Source: Sphaerochaeta pleomorpha str. Grapes (lineage in GTDB: Bacteria; Spirochaetota; Spirochaetia; Sphaerochaetales; Sphaerochaetaceae). From it: a DNA stretch of 64,000 nt. The translations under genes were made by a program, and so were the position numbers. The notes under the pieces are model-generated. The model worked only from the letters and a program-made list of their open reading frames with translations. It had not been told where the DNA came from and searched no databases. Below are positions 25,607 to 34,788 of this stretch, in pieces. The stretch is taken from NCBI RefSeq assembly GCF_000236685.1, contig NC_016633.1, positions 620,001-684,000 of the forward strand, given 5' to 3'. How positions within the stretch are numbered: the stretch's first letter is position 1; each line of letters starts with the position of its first letter.

Positions 25607-26854
25607 TTAAAACAAAGTCCTAAAAAATCGCTTTACCTTGGAAACCGGTCCATTTTCTTGCCTCCGGGGATTATCCCGGTGGGTTTTGCTGGAGGTTCCC
25701 CCTTCTTTCACTTTCCTCGCCTCACTTTTAAGCAAGCCAAGGACTGTCGTATAACAAGGGCTGATATAATTCCTGTCAAGTCCGCCGATAGCCTCGGGAA
25801 AACCCAATCGGGCCGGAAGACGGAAAATCTCGCTTGCCAATTCAGTCACCCCGCTAAGCAGAGCCCCTCCACCGACAAGGACGACCCCTCCCCCATACGA
25901 TCCCTGCACATTGGCTTTTTCCAGATCATTCTGCAAACGGGAAAATATCTCAGCCATCCGCGGCTCGATAACCTTGCTCAGTTCCTTCTTGGGCATTCTG
26001 ATCGAGGGCAACCCCCCGACCTGAGGAATGGTTACCATATCATCGCTTGATACAGAAGGTACATAACTGTGGCCTGATTCACATTTAATCTGTTCTGCCA
26101 CTGCCCTGGTCTTGTTGAGAATATAGGCAATATCGGCAGTAACTGCCTCTCCCCCGAAATTGACACCGCTGGTAAATACCGGCGCTCCATGGGAATAGGC
26201 AATCATATTGGAAACGCCACTGCCGATATTGATCAGGATAGTTCCCATTTCCTTTTCCTCTGGACTGAGAACAACCTCGGAATCTGCAAGGCTCTGGAGT
26301 ACCATACGCTGTACGGTAAGCCCTGAACGCTGGATACATTTGCGCTCGTTCTGGCAGATGGAGGAGCTTGCCGTAACAATGAGGACTCGGCTCTCGAGCC
26401 GGTGCCCAAGCATATCGATCGGGTCTTTTATCCCGACCTGTCCGTCAATCTGGAAATCCTGGACAAGCGTATGCAAAATCTCACGATCCTGGGGCAATTC
26501 GAAGGCCCTGGCTACCTCAAGGGAACGAAAAATATCCTCGCGCTTGATTTCCTGGTCCTTGCTGTTGATCCCAACCACACCCGTGCTGGGAATCCCTACG
26601 ATGTTCTCACCCCCGATCCCGATAATAACTTCCGAGATTTCGGCCCCTGCCTGCAACTCCGCTTCATTTATCACCGATTGGATGGTTTTCAAAGTTTGCT
26701 CAATATTGACGATTGAACCGGCTCTGACACCTTCACTCGGACGTTCACAAATGCTATCGACCATCAACAGGCCTTCCCGGCTCACTGAACCGATCACGCA
26801 TCGGGTCCGGCTTGTGCCAATATCAAGCCCCATCAACATTTTATCACCAGCCAT
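25607..26854 (-). CDS. ftsA: cell division protein FtsA
   Basis: Actin-like membrane tether of FtsZ, 415 aa. Phosphate-1 motif GLDIGTSRTRCVIG, GIGGENIVG and GGGALLSG are visible. The C-terminus KVKRFFRTLF is the amphipathic membrane-targeting helix. The start is ATG 26854 with GAGGAG upstream; the frame is open to 26884 but those codons overlap the end of ftsQ. It lies between ftsQ and ftsZ as in most bacteria. Confidence 0.96.
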   Translation of the reverse strand: MAGDKMLMGLDIGTSRTRCVIGSVSREGLLMVDSICERPSEGVRAGSIVNIEQTLKTIQSVINEAELQAGAEISEVIIGIGGENIVGIPSTGVVGINSKDQEIKREDIFRSLEVARAFELPQDREILHTLVQDFQIDGQVGIKDPIDMLGHRLESRVLIVTASSSICQNERKCIQRSGLTVQRMVLQSLADSEVVLSPEEKEMGTILINIGSGVSNMIAYSHGAPVFTSGVNFGGEAVTADIAYILNKTRAVAEQIKCESGHSYVPSVSSDDMVTIPQVGGLPSIRMPKKELSKVIEPRMAEIFSRLQNDLEKANVQGSYGGGVVLVGGGALLSGVTELASEIFRLPARLGFPEAIGGLDRNYISPCYTTVLGLLKSEARKVKEGGTSSKTHRDNPRRQENGPVSKVKRFFRTLF

Positions 26855-26880
26855 TACAGCAACCTCCTCGCTGTTCGGTC

Positions 26881-27651
26881 TCAAAATCTACGCACCATTG
26901 CCCTCTCATACAGGTCATAGCGTAGAGGGCCTGTGCTGAGGAAGGAAAGAGAATTCGCCTGTTCTCCGATTACCAGGGAAACCGCTGAAGCGACACGCTC
27001 CGTGCTTACAGGTTCCCTTACCCAAATCTGGGCATTCAGGGATGAGAATTCCAACACCATCTTTCCAAAGCTGTTACTGCTATTATTATCGTATTTTATA
27101 CGAGTTATCAAGGAGGAATCTGCATCGATGGAGGAAGCAAGTTCCATCACCTTCAAAAATGTCTCATCGGTTCCGTATTCCTGCAACATACTAGCATATC
27201 CTGAGGGAACTTCAACACATACCGGCCCATTTTTATACAAGGACCAGTCTTCCCGGTCCAAAGGAAGCAGAACGCCGTTTTTCACAAGGAACAAACCATC
27301 CTGGACTCCATTTTCATCAGTGGAACTGACAAGGGCCGTTGGCTGAGCCACCGAAAGATGTACGACAAGACTGGAGGGCAACACCCTTTTTATCGATATC
27401 TTTTTTACTACGGCAAGGGAGGCAAGTCTCTTTTCAAGCGAATACAGGTTAACGGCAAAGATACTCAGGCCACGAAGGGAAACCAGCTCCTTTTCCACTG
27501 CATGAGGAATTTTCTCCCCACCTTCCCCCACGGTTACCTTTACCGAGGAGATTTCAAAAGCAGGGATAGCCCTGAGGGAAAAGTAAAAGATTGCAGACAG
27601 GGAGCAAAGCAACAGGATACTAAGCTTAGCCCTCAAGGAAATCCTTTTCAT
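26881..27651 (-). CDS. ftsQ: cell division protein FtsQ/DivIB
   Basis: Bitopic division protein, 256 aa: basic N-terminus (MKRISLRAK), one membrane segment (about 9-27), a POTRA domain (FEISSVKVTVGEGG onward) and a beta-rich tail. The start is ATG 27651, which overlaps the ftsW stop as ATGA and has GGAAGGA upstream; longer frames are ftsW in another phase. It recruits or regulates the FtsL/FtsW/FtsI complex. Sequence identity is low, as usual for FtsQ; the call rests on topology and on its place between ftsW and ftsA. Confidence 0.85.
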   Translation of the reverse strand: MKRISLRAKLSILLLCSLSAIFYFSLRAIPAFEISSVKVTVGEGGEKIPHAVEKELVSLRGLSIFAVNLYSLEKRLASLAVVKKISIKRVLPSSLVVHLSVAQPTALVSSTDENGVQDGLFLVKNGVLLPLDREDWSLYKNGPVCVEVPSGYASMLQEYGTDETFLKVMELASSIDADSSLITRIKYDNNSSNSFGKMVLEFSSLNAQIWVREPVSTERVASAVSLVIGEQANSLSFLSTGPLRYDLYERAMVRRF

Positions 27652-28895
27652 GACAATTCCTTCCCCTGTGGAAAAACGAACTGCTGTTTTTGTTTCCTGC
27701 TTGACTTGCTTTTCTCTATCGGTTGCCTTCCACTGCTTATCAGAAGCACCCGGTAGAGCAAGGCACAGCTGCAAAGTATTACAAACAGGTTTGTCCCCCC
27801 CTGGCTGAAGAACGGAAGCGGGATACCGGTCGGGGGAAGGACCCCTGTCACGACAGAAATATTGACAATGGCCTGCAATACGACAAGAGTCGTGGTGCCA
27901 AAGGCAAGATAACTGAGAAAAAGATTTCGGGAACGCATCCTTGCATAGGCCTTGAAACCCAGGATGGCAAACATGATAAAAAGTATCACGATCAGGCAGG
28001 CTCCCAGAAACCCTGTCTCCTCACAGATAGAGGCAAAGATAAAATCACTCTGGACCTCGGGAATCAAGCCGAGCTTATATTGCCCGTTGCCAAGCCCCAC
28101 CCCGAAAAGCCCCCCCTGCTGTATCGCCTTGAGCGAATTGGTAACCTGGTAGTTTATACCGTTCGGGTCGATATTCGAAAAGAGAAAGGAAGCTACCCGT
28201 TTCACCCGGTAGGGCTCCAGCAGCATGACACAGGTTCCCCCTGTCCCTAAAAAGGCAAGAAGCAGTAGCAGATGCGATACTTTCATCCCAGAGGCAATGA
28301 ACATGGCAATACAAACCCCCAAAAAGAGGATGGTGGTCGAATAGTCCTTCTGGGCCAAGATCAAAAAAGCAAACAGGAACGTAATGAAAAGGGGAATGAC
28401 CATTCTCAAAAATAGATTTTTCTTTGTCTTCTCACTGGCAAAATAGGCTGAAAGAAACAGGATCATGCACACTTTCACCAACTCCGAAGGCTGCAAAGAA
28501 GGCAATGGACCGATTTCAAGCCACCTACGGGACCCGAGCCTTTCCTGTCCAAAGGGGGAGAACAGCGTCATAAGCATGAGGACCAGGGAAATGGCAAGCA
28601 GAGGGTAGGATACGGTGCGGATCCACGAAACGGGAATAAACCGGATAATCAGGGAACAGACAAACGCCAACACCACGAACAGCAGCTGGCGCTTGAAATA
28701 ATAGTCATTGGGAAGGTTATGTATGAGTGCCTCATTGTAGGAAGCACTATAGAGCATGGTCAGTCCCAGGGTAGTGAGAAAAACCAGGATGCACAGAAAC
28801 GTAAAGGAACTGCCAGAGCCCCCCTCATCGAGAAGATTCTCAGCGTTCGGTTTCAGATTTTCACCCCAATCGTCGAATTGACTTCGTGTATCCAT
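27648..28895 (-). CDS. ftsW: septal peptidoglycan glycosyltransferase FtsW
   Basis: SEDS-family membrane glycosyltransferase, 415 aa, about ten membrane segments. The late SEDS signature is PPTGIPLPFFSQGGTN, and SRRWLEIGPLPSLQPSELVKV is the conserved loop region. It polymerises lipid II together with a class B PBP; the only such PBP in the window is at 16110-17792. It lies 9 nt after mraY and overlaps ftsQ. Confidence 0.95.
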   Translation of the reverse strand: MDTRSQFDDWGENLKPNAENLLDEGGSGSSFTFLCILVFLTTLGLTMLYSASYNEALIHNLPNDYYFKRQLLFVVLAFVCSLIIRFIPVSWIRTVSYPLLAISLVLMLMTLFSPFGQERLGSRRWLEIGPLPSLQPSELVKVCMILFLSAYFASEKTKKNLFLRMVIPLFITFLFAFLILAQKDYSTTILFLGVCIAMFIASGMKVSHLLLLLAFLGTGGTCVMLLEPYRVKRVASFLFSNIDPNGINYQVTNSLKAIQQGGLFGVGLGNGQYKLGLIPEVQSDFIFASICEETGFLGACLIVILFIMFAILGFKAYARMRSRNLFLSYLAFGTTTLVVLQAIVNISVVTGVLPPTGIPLPFFSQGGTNLFVILCSCALLYRVLLISSGRQPIEKSKSSRKQKQQFVFPQGKELS

Positions 28896-28904
28896 TTTCC
28901 CTAC

Positions 28905-29873
28905 CTACCGCAGAGTAAACTGAAACAACAGGAAAGCCATTAAAGTACAAAGCCAGGAAGCTATGCAGTAACGGCCAACTATTGTTTTCTCAGCCATTCC
29001 TTTCAATTCAAATACATGATGCAAAGGTGCTATCAGAAACACCTTTTTTCCCCTACCCCGAATAGAAACAATCTGTATGAGGCTCGTGGCAAATTCCACC
29101 AGGAAAATCCCACTCGATACCAAGACGAACAACTCCACCTTGGAAAGCAATGCAGATACGGCAATAACCGATCCGATTGCCTGGCTTCCGCAGTCTCCCA
29201 TGAAATATTTTGCAGGTTTGACATTGTACCATAAAAAAGCAAGCAAAGATCCGAGGAAGGCTGCCAGAAACAATGAAATCCCCCTGGCCAGACCACCTAG
29301 GAAAACAATTGACAGGACCAGAACCACCAAGGGAAGCGAAGAGCCGGCGGCAAGGCCATCCAAGCCATCGGAAATATTTACTGCATTGGAAAAAAACATA
29401 ATATAGACAAATGCACAGACCGGATAGAAAATTCCCCAGTCAGTGGTTATCCCCACAACAGGAAGGAACACTTCCCCAGAGAGAAGCCCAAAAAAGTGCA
29501 TGCACAGAAGCACAAGGGCCGAACATACCATCTGCAGGACAACCTTTAGCCTCGAACTAATCCCATCTCCGACAGGGCTTCGGGTTTTTGTGATATCGTC
29601 AAAAAACCCAATCAGGGCAAACAGAAACAGTGTCACCATCAGAACGATGGAATAGGAGTCGCCACCTTTCCACTGCAGACAGGCAATTGCCACGACTGTA
29701 CCAAAGCAAAAGGCAAGGCCTCCCACAGTGGGTGTTCCCGTTTTACCGGCTTGGGTTTTTTCCAGTTCCGGTTTTATCGCGACATGCATTACCTGTTTTC
29801 CAAAAATCAGAAAACGTGAGAATACAAAAGTCACGACAAACCCGATTGAACCGGCCAATATTGGGATAACCAT
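28905..29873 (-). CDS. mraY: phospho-N-acetylmuramoyl-pentapeptide transferase MraY
   Basis: Membrane enzyme making lipid I from UDP-MurNAc-pentapeptide and undecaprenyl phosphate, 322 aa, about ten segments. It has KTGTPTVGGLAF, the aspartate pair in GFFDDITK, NISDGLDGLA, FMGDCGSQAIG (Cys where Thr is usual) and HHVFELKG. It follows murF by 12 nt. Confidence 0.95.
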   Translation of the reverse strand: MVIPILAGSIGFVVTFVFSRFLIFGKQVMHVAIKPELEKTQAGKTGTPTVGGLAFCFGTVVAIACLQWKGGDSYSIVLMVTLFLFALIGFFDDITKTRSPVGDGISSRLKVVLQMVCSALVLLCMHFFGLLSGEVFLPVVGITTDWGIFYPVCAFVYIMFFSNAVNISDGLDGLAAGSSLPLVVLVLSIVFLGGLARGISLFLAAFLGSLLAFLWYNVKPAKYFMGDCGSQAIGSVIAVSALLSKVELFVLVSSGIFLVEFATSLIQIVSIRGRGKKVFLIAPLHHVFELKGMAEKTIVGRYCIASWLCTLMAFLLFQFTLR

Positions 29874-29885
29874 GCAGTACTGCCC

Positions 29886-31268
29886 CTACCGACCATCTCG
29901 GATAGATGGAATAATCCGTTCCATCGCAACGCTCCGGGAGGCTTTGACAAGATAGAGGTCACCGCTACGGGTATCTTTGGCAACCCTGTTTTCCAGTTCC
30001 GAAAAATCATCGGTGAAAAACACACCCCTGCCATAGCCTGATTTTTTCAGTAGGTCATAGGCGCCTTTCATCTCAGACCCATATAAAAAAGTACTGTCCA
30101 GGTGCGTTTTCATAAGATGCCTGGCAATGAGGCTGTGGGCCTGGACGCTTTTCGTACCAAGTTCTTTCATTGGGCCAAGCACTGCTTTCTTATACCCCTT
30201 CCACTGCAAGGACTGCAGATAATCGAGGATGGAGTTGGTTGAGTCAAGGCTGGCATTGTAATAATCCTCTATGATGGTGACATCACCGTTGATAATGGAA
30301 CTTCTTCCTTTCATGGAGACGAACCCTTCAAGCCCTTGCGCTATCTGGGAAGGGTTTGCCCCGAGGGACTTCGCCACCTTGATCGCCCCGATTATGTCCA
30401 GCAGCAAATGTTTGCCAACACATTTTACGAAAAAAGTCTGCCCCTCATAATGGATTGCCCAGCCATCCAGCCCGAGATCAGTAAACGACAGGTCCTCATA
30501 GCCGAAATAGCGCATCTTACGCGGGGCCTTTTTTTCAAGGAAAGAACAATACCTGCAGGATTTGTTAAGAAAGCCTTCTTTGAGATCGGGGTGGAAGATT
30601 TTTCCTTTTTCGTCTGCGATTGTTTCCTGGGTACCGAATTTCTCAAGATGGGAGATACCGATATTGGTCAACAGGGCAAAGTCCGGTTTGACCATATCCA
30701 CCATCCTGTCCATCTCCCCGACATGGTCGATCCCCATTTCGAAAATTCCATACTCGGTATCCTTGTTCACCTGTAAAAGGCTTAAGGGCAGACCGATCTC
30801 ACTATTAAAGTTTCCAGGTGTCTTTACCGTTGGGCCCATTATCGTAGTGATGGCAGCCAGAGCTTCCTTTGTAGTGGTTTTCCCGCAGCTGCCGGTGATT
30901 CCCACATAGGAAACCCTCGGAAACTGGGAAATATAGTTTTTTGCAAGGAGCTGCAAAGAGCGCAGGGGATTTGCAACGGCGATAACGGCACACGGGGAAG
31001 AAGAGAGTCTCTGTTTAGCCTCATTTGCATTCGCAAGGGAAACGATAACGGCACTGCACCCTTTTGAGGCAGCGTCGCCGATGAAGGAAAAACCATCTTC
31101 CTTTTCTCCTGGGAGTGCAAAAAAAACCGTTCCCCTGGAACAGAGGCGGGAGTCAAATTGGACATCTTCGGCATCGAGGGCACCGTTTTTTACCAAGGTC
31201 CCCCCACAGAGGGAAGCTACCTGCCCAACCCTGTAATGCTGGGTGGAGAAACCATTACGTTGTTCCAT
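29886..31268 (-). CDS. murF: UDP-MurNAc-tripeptide D-alanyl-D-alanine ligase MurF
   Basis: Cytoplasmic ATP-dependent Mur ligase adding D-Ala-D-Ala, 460 aa. P-loop GITGSCGKTTTKEAL, the ligase segment GNFNSEIGLPLSLL and IIEDYYNASLDSTNS support MurF rather than MurC/D/E. The start ATG shares its A with the ftsL stop (TGATG). It is the only Mur ligase in the cluster. Confidence 0.95.
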   Translation of the reverse strand: MEQRNGFSTQHYRVGQVASLCGGTLVKNGALDAEDVQFDSRLCSRGTVFFALPGEKEDGFSFIGDAASKGCSAVIVSLANANEAKQRLSSSPCAVIAVANPLRSLQLLAKNYISQFPRVSYVGITGSCGKTTTKEALAAITTIMGPTVKTPGNFNSEIGLPLSLLQVNKDTEYGIFEMGIDHVGEMDRMVDMVKPDFALLTNIGISHLEKFGTQETIADEKGKIFHPDLKEGFLNKSCRYCSFLEKKAPRKMRYFGYEDLSFTDLGLDGWAIHYEGQTFFVKCVGKHLLLDIIGAIKVAKSLGANPSQIAQGLEGFVSMKGRSSIINGDVTIIEDYYNASLDSTNSILDYLQSLQWKGYKKAVLGPMKELGTKSVQAHSLIARHLMKTHLDSTFLYGSEMKGAYDLLKKSGYGRGVFFTDDFSELENRVAKDTRSGDLYLVKASRSVAMERIIPSIRDGR

Positions 31269-31609
31269 CAGTTCCCCCTTGCGACCATCACCAGATGATC
31301 TGCTTCGATCTGTTTGAATGAGACATTCTTTTTCCAGGCTTCATCGACAAGCGATTCTGGCATGGAGAGAGATGCTATCTGGGAACGCAGGGTCCTGTGC
31401 TGTTCTTCCATTGCCTGCAATTGGGCACTTTCTGCTTCCAATTCAACGGCCAGAGACCTGTTTACAGCACTTTGCCAGACCGGGACAAACAGACTTGCCA
31501 TCACGGCAAGAAGCATTGCCAGCACCCCGGCGTGTCTCAGCAATACAAGTTTTTGATTCTTTGGATTTGGAACTTGTTGAAGATCAGAGGTATACCAGTC
31601 ACTTCCCAT
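31268..31609 (-). CDS. ftsL: FtsL-like division protein
   Basis: 113-aa bitopic protein: cytoplasmic N-terminus (about 25 aa), one membrane segment (about 27-46), then a heptad-rich periplasmic helix (LAVELEAESAQLQAMEEQHRTLRSQIASL). This fits the FtsL/DivIC class of coiled-coil partners of FtsQ. Sequence alone is weak, but its place between rsmH and murF, where ftsL normally lies, supports the call. Confidence 0.75.
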   Translation of the reverse strand: MGSDWYTSDLQQVPNPKNQKLVLLRHAGVLAMLLAVMASLFVPVWQSAVNRSLAVELEAESAQLQAMEEQHRTLRSQIASLSMPESLVDEAWKKNVSFKQIEADHLVMVARGN

Positions 31610-31620
31610 TTTCTTTCTCC

Positions 31621-32511
31621 TTAGAGCTTCTCTACAACCCTCAGCTTTGCACTACGGCTTGGAGGATTTTCGCTGCTTTCATTCTCTGTAGGGATAAGGG
31701 GTTTCTTTGTAAGTATCTTGATACTTGGGTTATCCCCTTCCCCGAGGCTCTTGAACAGCCATTTCACTTGCCTGTCTTCAAGTGAATGGAAACTTATGAC
31801 AGCTACGCGACCGCCGGGGCGCAAAGCAGCAAGTGCACCCTTGATAGCTGGTTCGATTCTATCCAGTTCCCTGTTTACTTCGATCCTGATTGCCTGGAAG
31901 GAACGGGTTGCCGGATGGATACGCCCGTACCGATAGGCAGAGGGAACCGATTTGTAGATTATTGAAGCCAGTTCATCACTCTGGGTAATTCTGCCAAGCT
32001 TCCGCTTCTCGACAATCGCACGGGCAATCCTGCGCGAATAGCGTTCCTCGCCATATTTGTATATGACATCGGCCAGTCGTTCCTCTTGGTACCCGTTCAC
32101 TACATCCTGGGCACTGATGGGAGCCGATTTGTCCAGCCTCATATCAAGTTCTTCACCCTTTTTGAAGGAAAAACCCCGTTCCGACTCCTCAAAGTGATAG
32201 GAGGAAATCCCAAGGTCAAACAGCACTAGGTCCAAGGCCGGCCCTTCATAGTCCTTAAAATATTCATCAAACCAAGTAAGGACCGGAGTGAACCGGTCTT
32301 TGAATTCAGCCATCCTGTTGATGGCTTTCTGTTGGATGCCGCTGTCCCGGTCCAAACCAGTCACATGGAGATTGGGGTATTTGGAGAGGAACATATAGGT
32401 ATGCCCCCCTTCCCCACAGGTGCAGTCGACCATATACGCCGGCCTATCAGTCGGTGGCACCAGATACTGGAGCACCTCTTCTTTCATTACCGAATAGTGG
32501 ACATATTCCAT
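31621..32511 (-). CDS. rsmH: 16S rRNA m4C1402 methyltransferase RsmH
   Basis: SAM-dependent methyltransferase (MraW), 296 aa. It has HYSVMKEEVL, the SAM loop DCTCGEGGHT, DLGISSYHFEESERGFSF and HPATRSFQAIRIEVN. The ATG at 32511 overlaps the mraZ stop by one base (TGATG). It is the second gene of the division unit, as in most bacteria. Confidence 0.96.
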   Translation of the reverse strand: MEYVHYSVMKEEVLQYLVPPTDRPAYMVDCTCGEGGHTYMFLSKYPNLHVTGLDRDSGIQQKAINRMAEFKDRFTPVLTWFDEYFKDYEGPALDLVLFDLGISSYHFEESERGFSFKKGEELDMRLDKSAPISAQDVVNGYQEERLADVIYKYGEERYSRRIARAIVEKRKLGRITQSDELASIIYKSVPSAYRYGRIHPATRSFQAIRIEVNRELDRIEPAIKGALAALRPGGRVAVISFHSLEDRQVKWLFKSLGEGDNPSIKILTKKPLIPTENESSENPPSRSAKLRVVEKL

Positions 32512-32966
32512 CAATGGTCCTCTCTTATCAAATCGCTCAATGACTGGGCCGCATCCTGGAATTCGCCCATTATTGCCTGCATGTAAGCTTCGTAGTCAGT
32601 TTTATTCCACAGTTCCAGATAATTTCCGGTACCTAGCAAGACTGATTCACCTTTCATGTCAAGATGAATGCTCTCTCGAAGGGACTGGGGTATGTGTATT
32701 CTCCCAACTTTATCAATCTCGCAAAGCTGGGCTGGTGCAAGCATACCCCGCTGGAGAATTCGCATTTTTCTGTCAAACATAGCACCGGGTCCGTTTACGA
32801 TGGTATTCTTGAGTTTCTCAAAGTCGGTTGGGAGCATAAGCCACAGACACGTTTCCAATCCCTTGGTAACATACAGGGCTTCACCGTCAAGTGCGCTCCG
32901 GATGCGAGAAGGAATCAGAATTCGGCCTTTGTCGTCAATGGTGTTAAAGAACTCACCTGTCAACAT
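32511..32966 (-). CDS. mraZ: division-cluster regulator MraZ
   Basis: AbrB-fold DNA-binding protein of 151 aa with two SpoVT/AbrB-like halves: DDKGRILIPSRIR and its repeat DKVGRIHIPQSLR. It regulates the dcw promoter in other bacteria by binding TGGG-type repeats. The start is ATG 32966 with AAGGAG 7 nt upstream; a longer frame to 33071 has no such site. It is the first gene of the 16-gene unit. Confidence 0.95.
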   Translation of the reverse strand: MLTGEFFNTIDDKGRILIPSRIRSALDGEALYVTKGLETCLWLMLPTDFEKLKNTIVNGPGAMFDRKMRILQRGMLAPAQLCEIDKVGRIHIPQSLRESIHLDMKGESVLLGTGNYLELWNKTDYEAYMQAIMGEFQDAAQSLSDLIREDH

Positions 32967-32998
32967 GCCCAATCTCCTTTGGAAAATTGCAGACAAAC

Positions 32999-33044
32999 TG
33001 GGAATTTTTCCCACTTTGCTCCATAAATGTACACTTCCTCCCAC
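32999..33044 (-). promoter_or_regulatory. mraZ: candidate MraZ-binding repeats in the mraZ leader
   Basis: Read on the minus strand, AAAGTGGGA (33017-33009) and GTGGGAGG (33044-33037) lie 30 nt apart upstream of mraZ. The nearer one also forms an inverted repeat TGGGAA/TTCCCA around TTT (32999-33013). MraZ proteins recognise repeated (A)GTGGG-like sites, so autoregulation is plausible, though the spacing is not the usual 10 nt. Confidence 0.45.
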
Positions 33045-33141
33045 GAGAACACAAGGAAGATTAGCCATCAAAAAGTACCCCAGCTACAATAAAAGCCAAG
33101 CTACTACTTAACAGGCGTAGGTAAAAACCTGAAATAAGCAC

Positions 33142-33173
33142 AAAAAAACCCCCTCGCACAAATCAGGAGGGGG
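33142..33173 (-). terminator. intrinsic terminator of the GH57/DUF4912 operon
   Basis: CCCCCTC (33149-33155) pairs with GAGGGGG (33167-33173); in minus-strand sense the hairpin is followed by seven Ts. It lies 23 nt after the branching-enzyme stop codon. Confidence 0.9.
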
Positions 33174-33195
33174 TGAAAATCAGAGGAAAAGGAAC

Positions 33196-34788
33196 TTATC
33201 GCTCTGGATTGAAAATATTATAGTCTATATCGGAAAAAATGATGTCACGCTTCTCGGCTTTCACCAGCCATTCGGTATTGACGGCGTTTTTGCACATATT
33301 GCCATAGACTACATTGAAATTCCGCAGATGGTCGCGCAAACGCTTCTCGGCATACTCGGTACTACTCTTGTTAAACAGGATGAAAGGCCAGTCGCTCGCC
33401 ATGGAAAGCAACACTTCCCTTGCAGCCTGGTTGAGGAATCGTTGCTTCAAGCTGATCTGGTCCGGAAACCGGAGGGAAAGCTCTTCCATCCGTTCAATGG
33501 CTTTCTGTATATGACGATACGTCCAGGCATTTGACCCATCGAGCCATACGGAGCTGTATCCGCCTTGGCCCCAGGAAGAGAATGCCGGTCGTACTGTCTG
33601 CAAATTCTTCTCCTTGGCCAGGTAAGACGAAGGGGTGACCAGCTTTACCTCACTGGCGTCCCTAGAAGAAAGCCTGATAACCTGCTCTAGCCAGTCGATA
33701 CCTTCAAACCACCAGTGCCCGAACAGCTCAGCATCGAAACCGAGGGTATAGAGAGGTTCCTTACCCATGGCATCAGAGAGGCTGGCTCCCTTCTTCTTGA
33801 TGTTATACAGGAAATTGGCAGCATGTTCTGAGATTTTCTTCTTTGCCAGGGATGGGTTGTAAGGTACTTTCTGGTCGGTATTACCGGTGATAGCCCAATA
33901 TTTGTACCCGGTGAATACCCTAACCTCAGGTTCATGTATATATTCCCTGATATAATCCAAAGGAAGGTCAAATCCGATATCCCGATAGAATTCACGGTAC
34001 AGCTTATCACAGGGATAACCGGTACTGTTGGACCAGACCAAGCTTGTCGCCTCATAATCGCGGGGAAAGGCAGCCACGCCATTAGGGCAATCGACAGGTC
34101 GATAATCGCCACATTCAACCTTATCGGGTGAGAGCAGCATACTTTGGCTGGCTACCTGGAACCATGAAATACCATGGTACCGCAACGTATCCTCAAGACC
34201 TGGGTAATACCCACATTCAGGAAGCCAGAACCCCTTGGGCATATGGCCGAAATTCGAAAGGAATGACTGGACCCCCAACTCAACCTGTGCATTGATGGCA
34301 GTCGGATAGTCTTTATACAAGGGAAGATAGGCATGGGTAGCGGCAGTGGTGATCAGTTCAAGGTGGCCGCTTGCCTCAAGGTTGCGAAAACCTTCAAGGA
34401 TGTTCCCATGGTAGACATCGTTAAAATCAAGAAGGTTCCGGTTGGCTTGGTCCAGGTAATGCCGGGCCATCTCCAAAAATTCCGGTTGTTCCAGCTGACA
34501 GCGTATCACCTCTTTCTCGCCAAGGCTTTTATTCAGCTCAAGGTAGTTGTTGTAACGGTTCTGAAGACTTGCATCGGTAAGCATGCAACAGAGCGTAGGG
34601 GAAAGGCTGATCGTAAATTTGAACGGGACCTTTTCGCTTTTGAGTTTGCTGAACATTCTCAGCAGGGGCAGATAGCTTTCTGAAATTGATTCGAAAAGCC
34701 AGTCCTCTTCAAGGAAGCGGGGATATTCCAGGTGCCGAACATACGGGAGATGCGCATTGAGGATAAATGCTATGGAATTCTGGGACAT
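33196..34788 (-). CDS. GH57 1,4-alpha-glucan branching enzyme
   Basis: Family GH57 glycosyltransferase/hydrolase, 530 aa, forming alpha-1,6 branches in glycogen-like polymers. The nucleophile Glu191 (GFWLPECGYYPG) and the acid/base Asp352 (TLGFDAELFGHWW) are at the spacing of known GH57 branching enzymes. The N-terminal strand FILNAHLPYVRH and the C-terminal helical domain are typical, and the length agrees. Cytoplasmic. Its start overlaps the DUF4912 gene by one base, so the two are coupled. The nearby DUF3536/GH57 gene suggests a storage-glucan locus. Confidence 0.88.
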   Translation of the reverse strand: MSQNSIAFILNAHLPYVRHLEYPRFLEEDWLFESISESYLPLLRMFSKLKSEKVPFKFTISLSPTLCCMLTDASLQNRYNNYLELNKSLGEKEVIRCQLEQPEFLEMARHYLDQANRNLLDFNDVYHGNILEGFRNLEASGHLELITTAATHAYLPLYKDYPTAINAQVELGVQSFLSNFGHMPKGFWLPECGYYPGLEDTLRYHGISWFQVASQSMLLSPDKVECGDYRPVDCPNGVAAFPRDYEATSLVWSNSTGYPCDKLYREFYRDIGFDLPLDYIREYIHEPEVRVFTGYKYWAITGNTDQKVPYNPSLAKKKISEHAANFLYNIKKKGASLSDAMGKEPLYTLGFDAELFGHWWFEGIDWLEQVIRLSSRDASEVKLVTPSSYLAKEKNLQTVRPAFSSWGQGGYSSVWLDGSNAWTYRHIQKAIERMEELSLRFPDQISLKQRFLNQAAREVLLSMASDWPFILFNKSSTEYAEKRLRDHLRNFNVVYGNMCKNAVNTEWLVKAEKRDIIFSDIDYNIFNPER

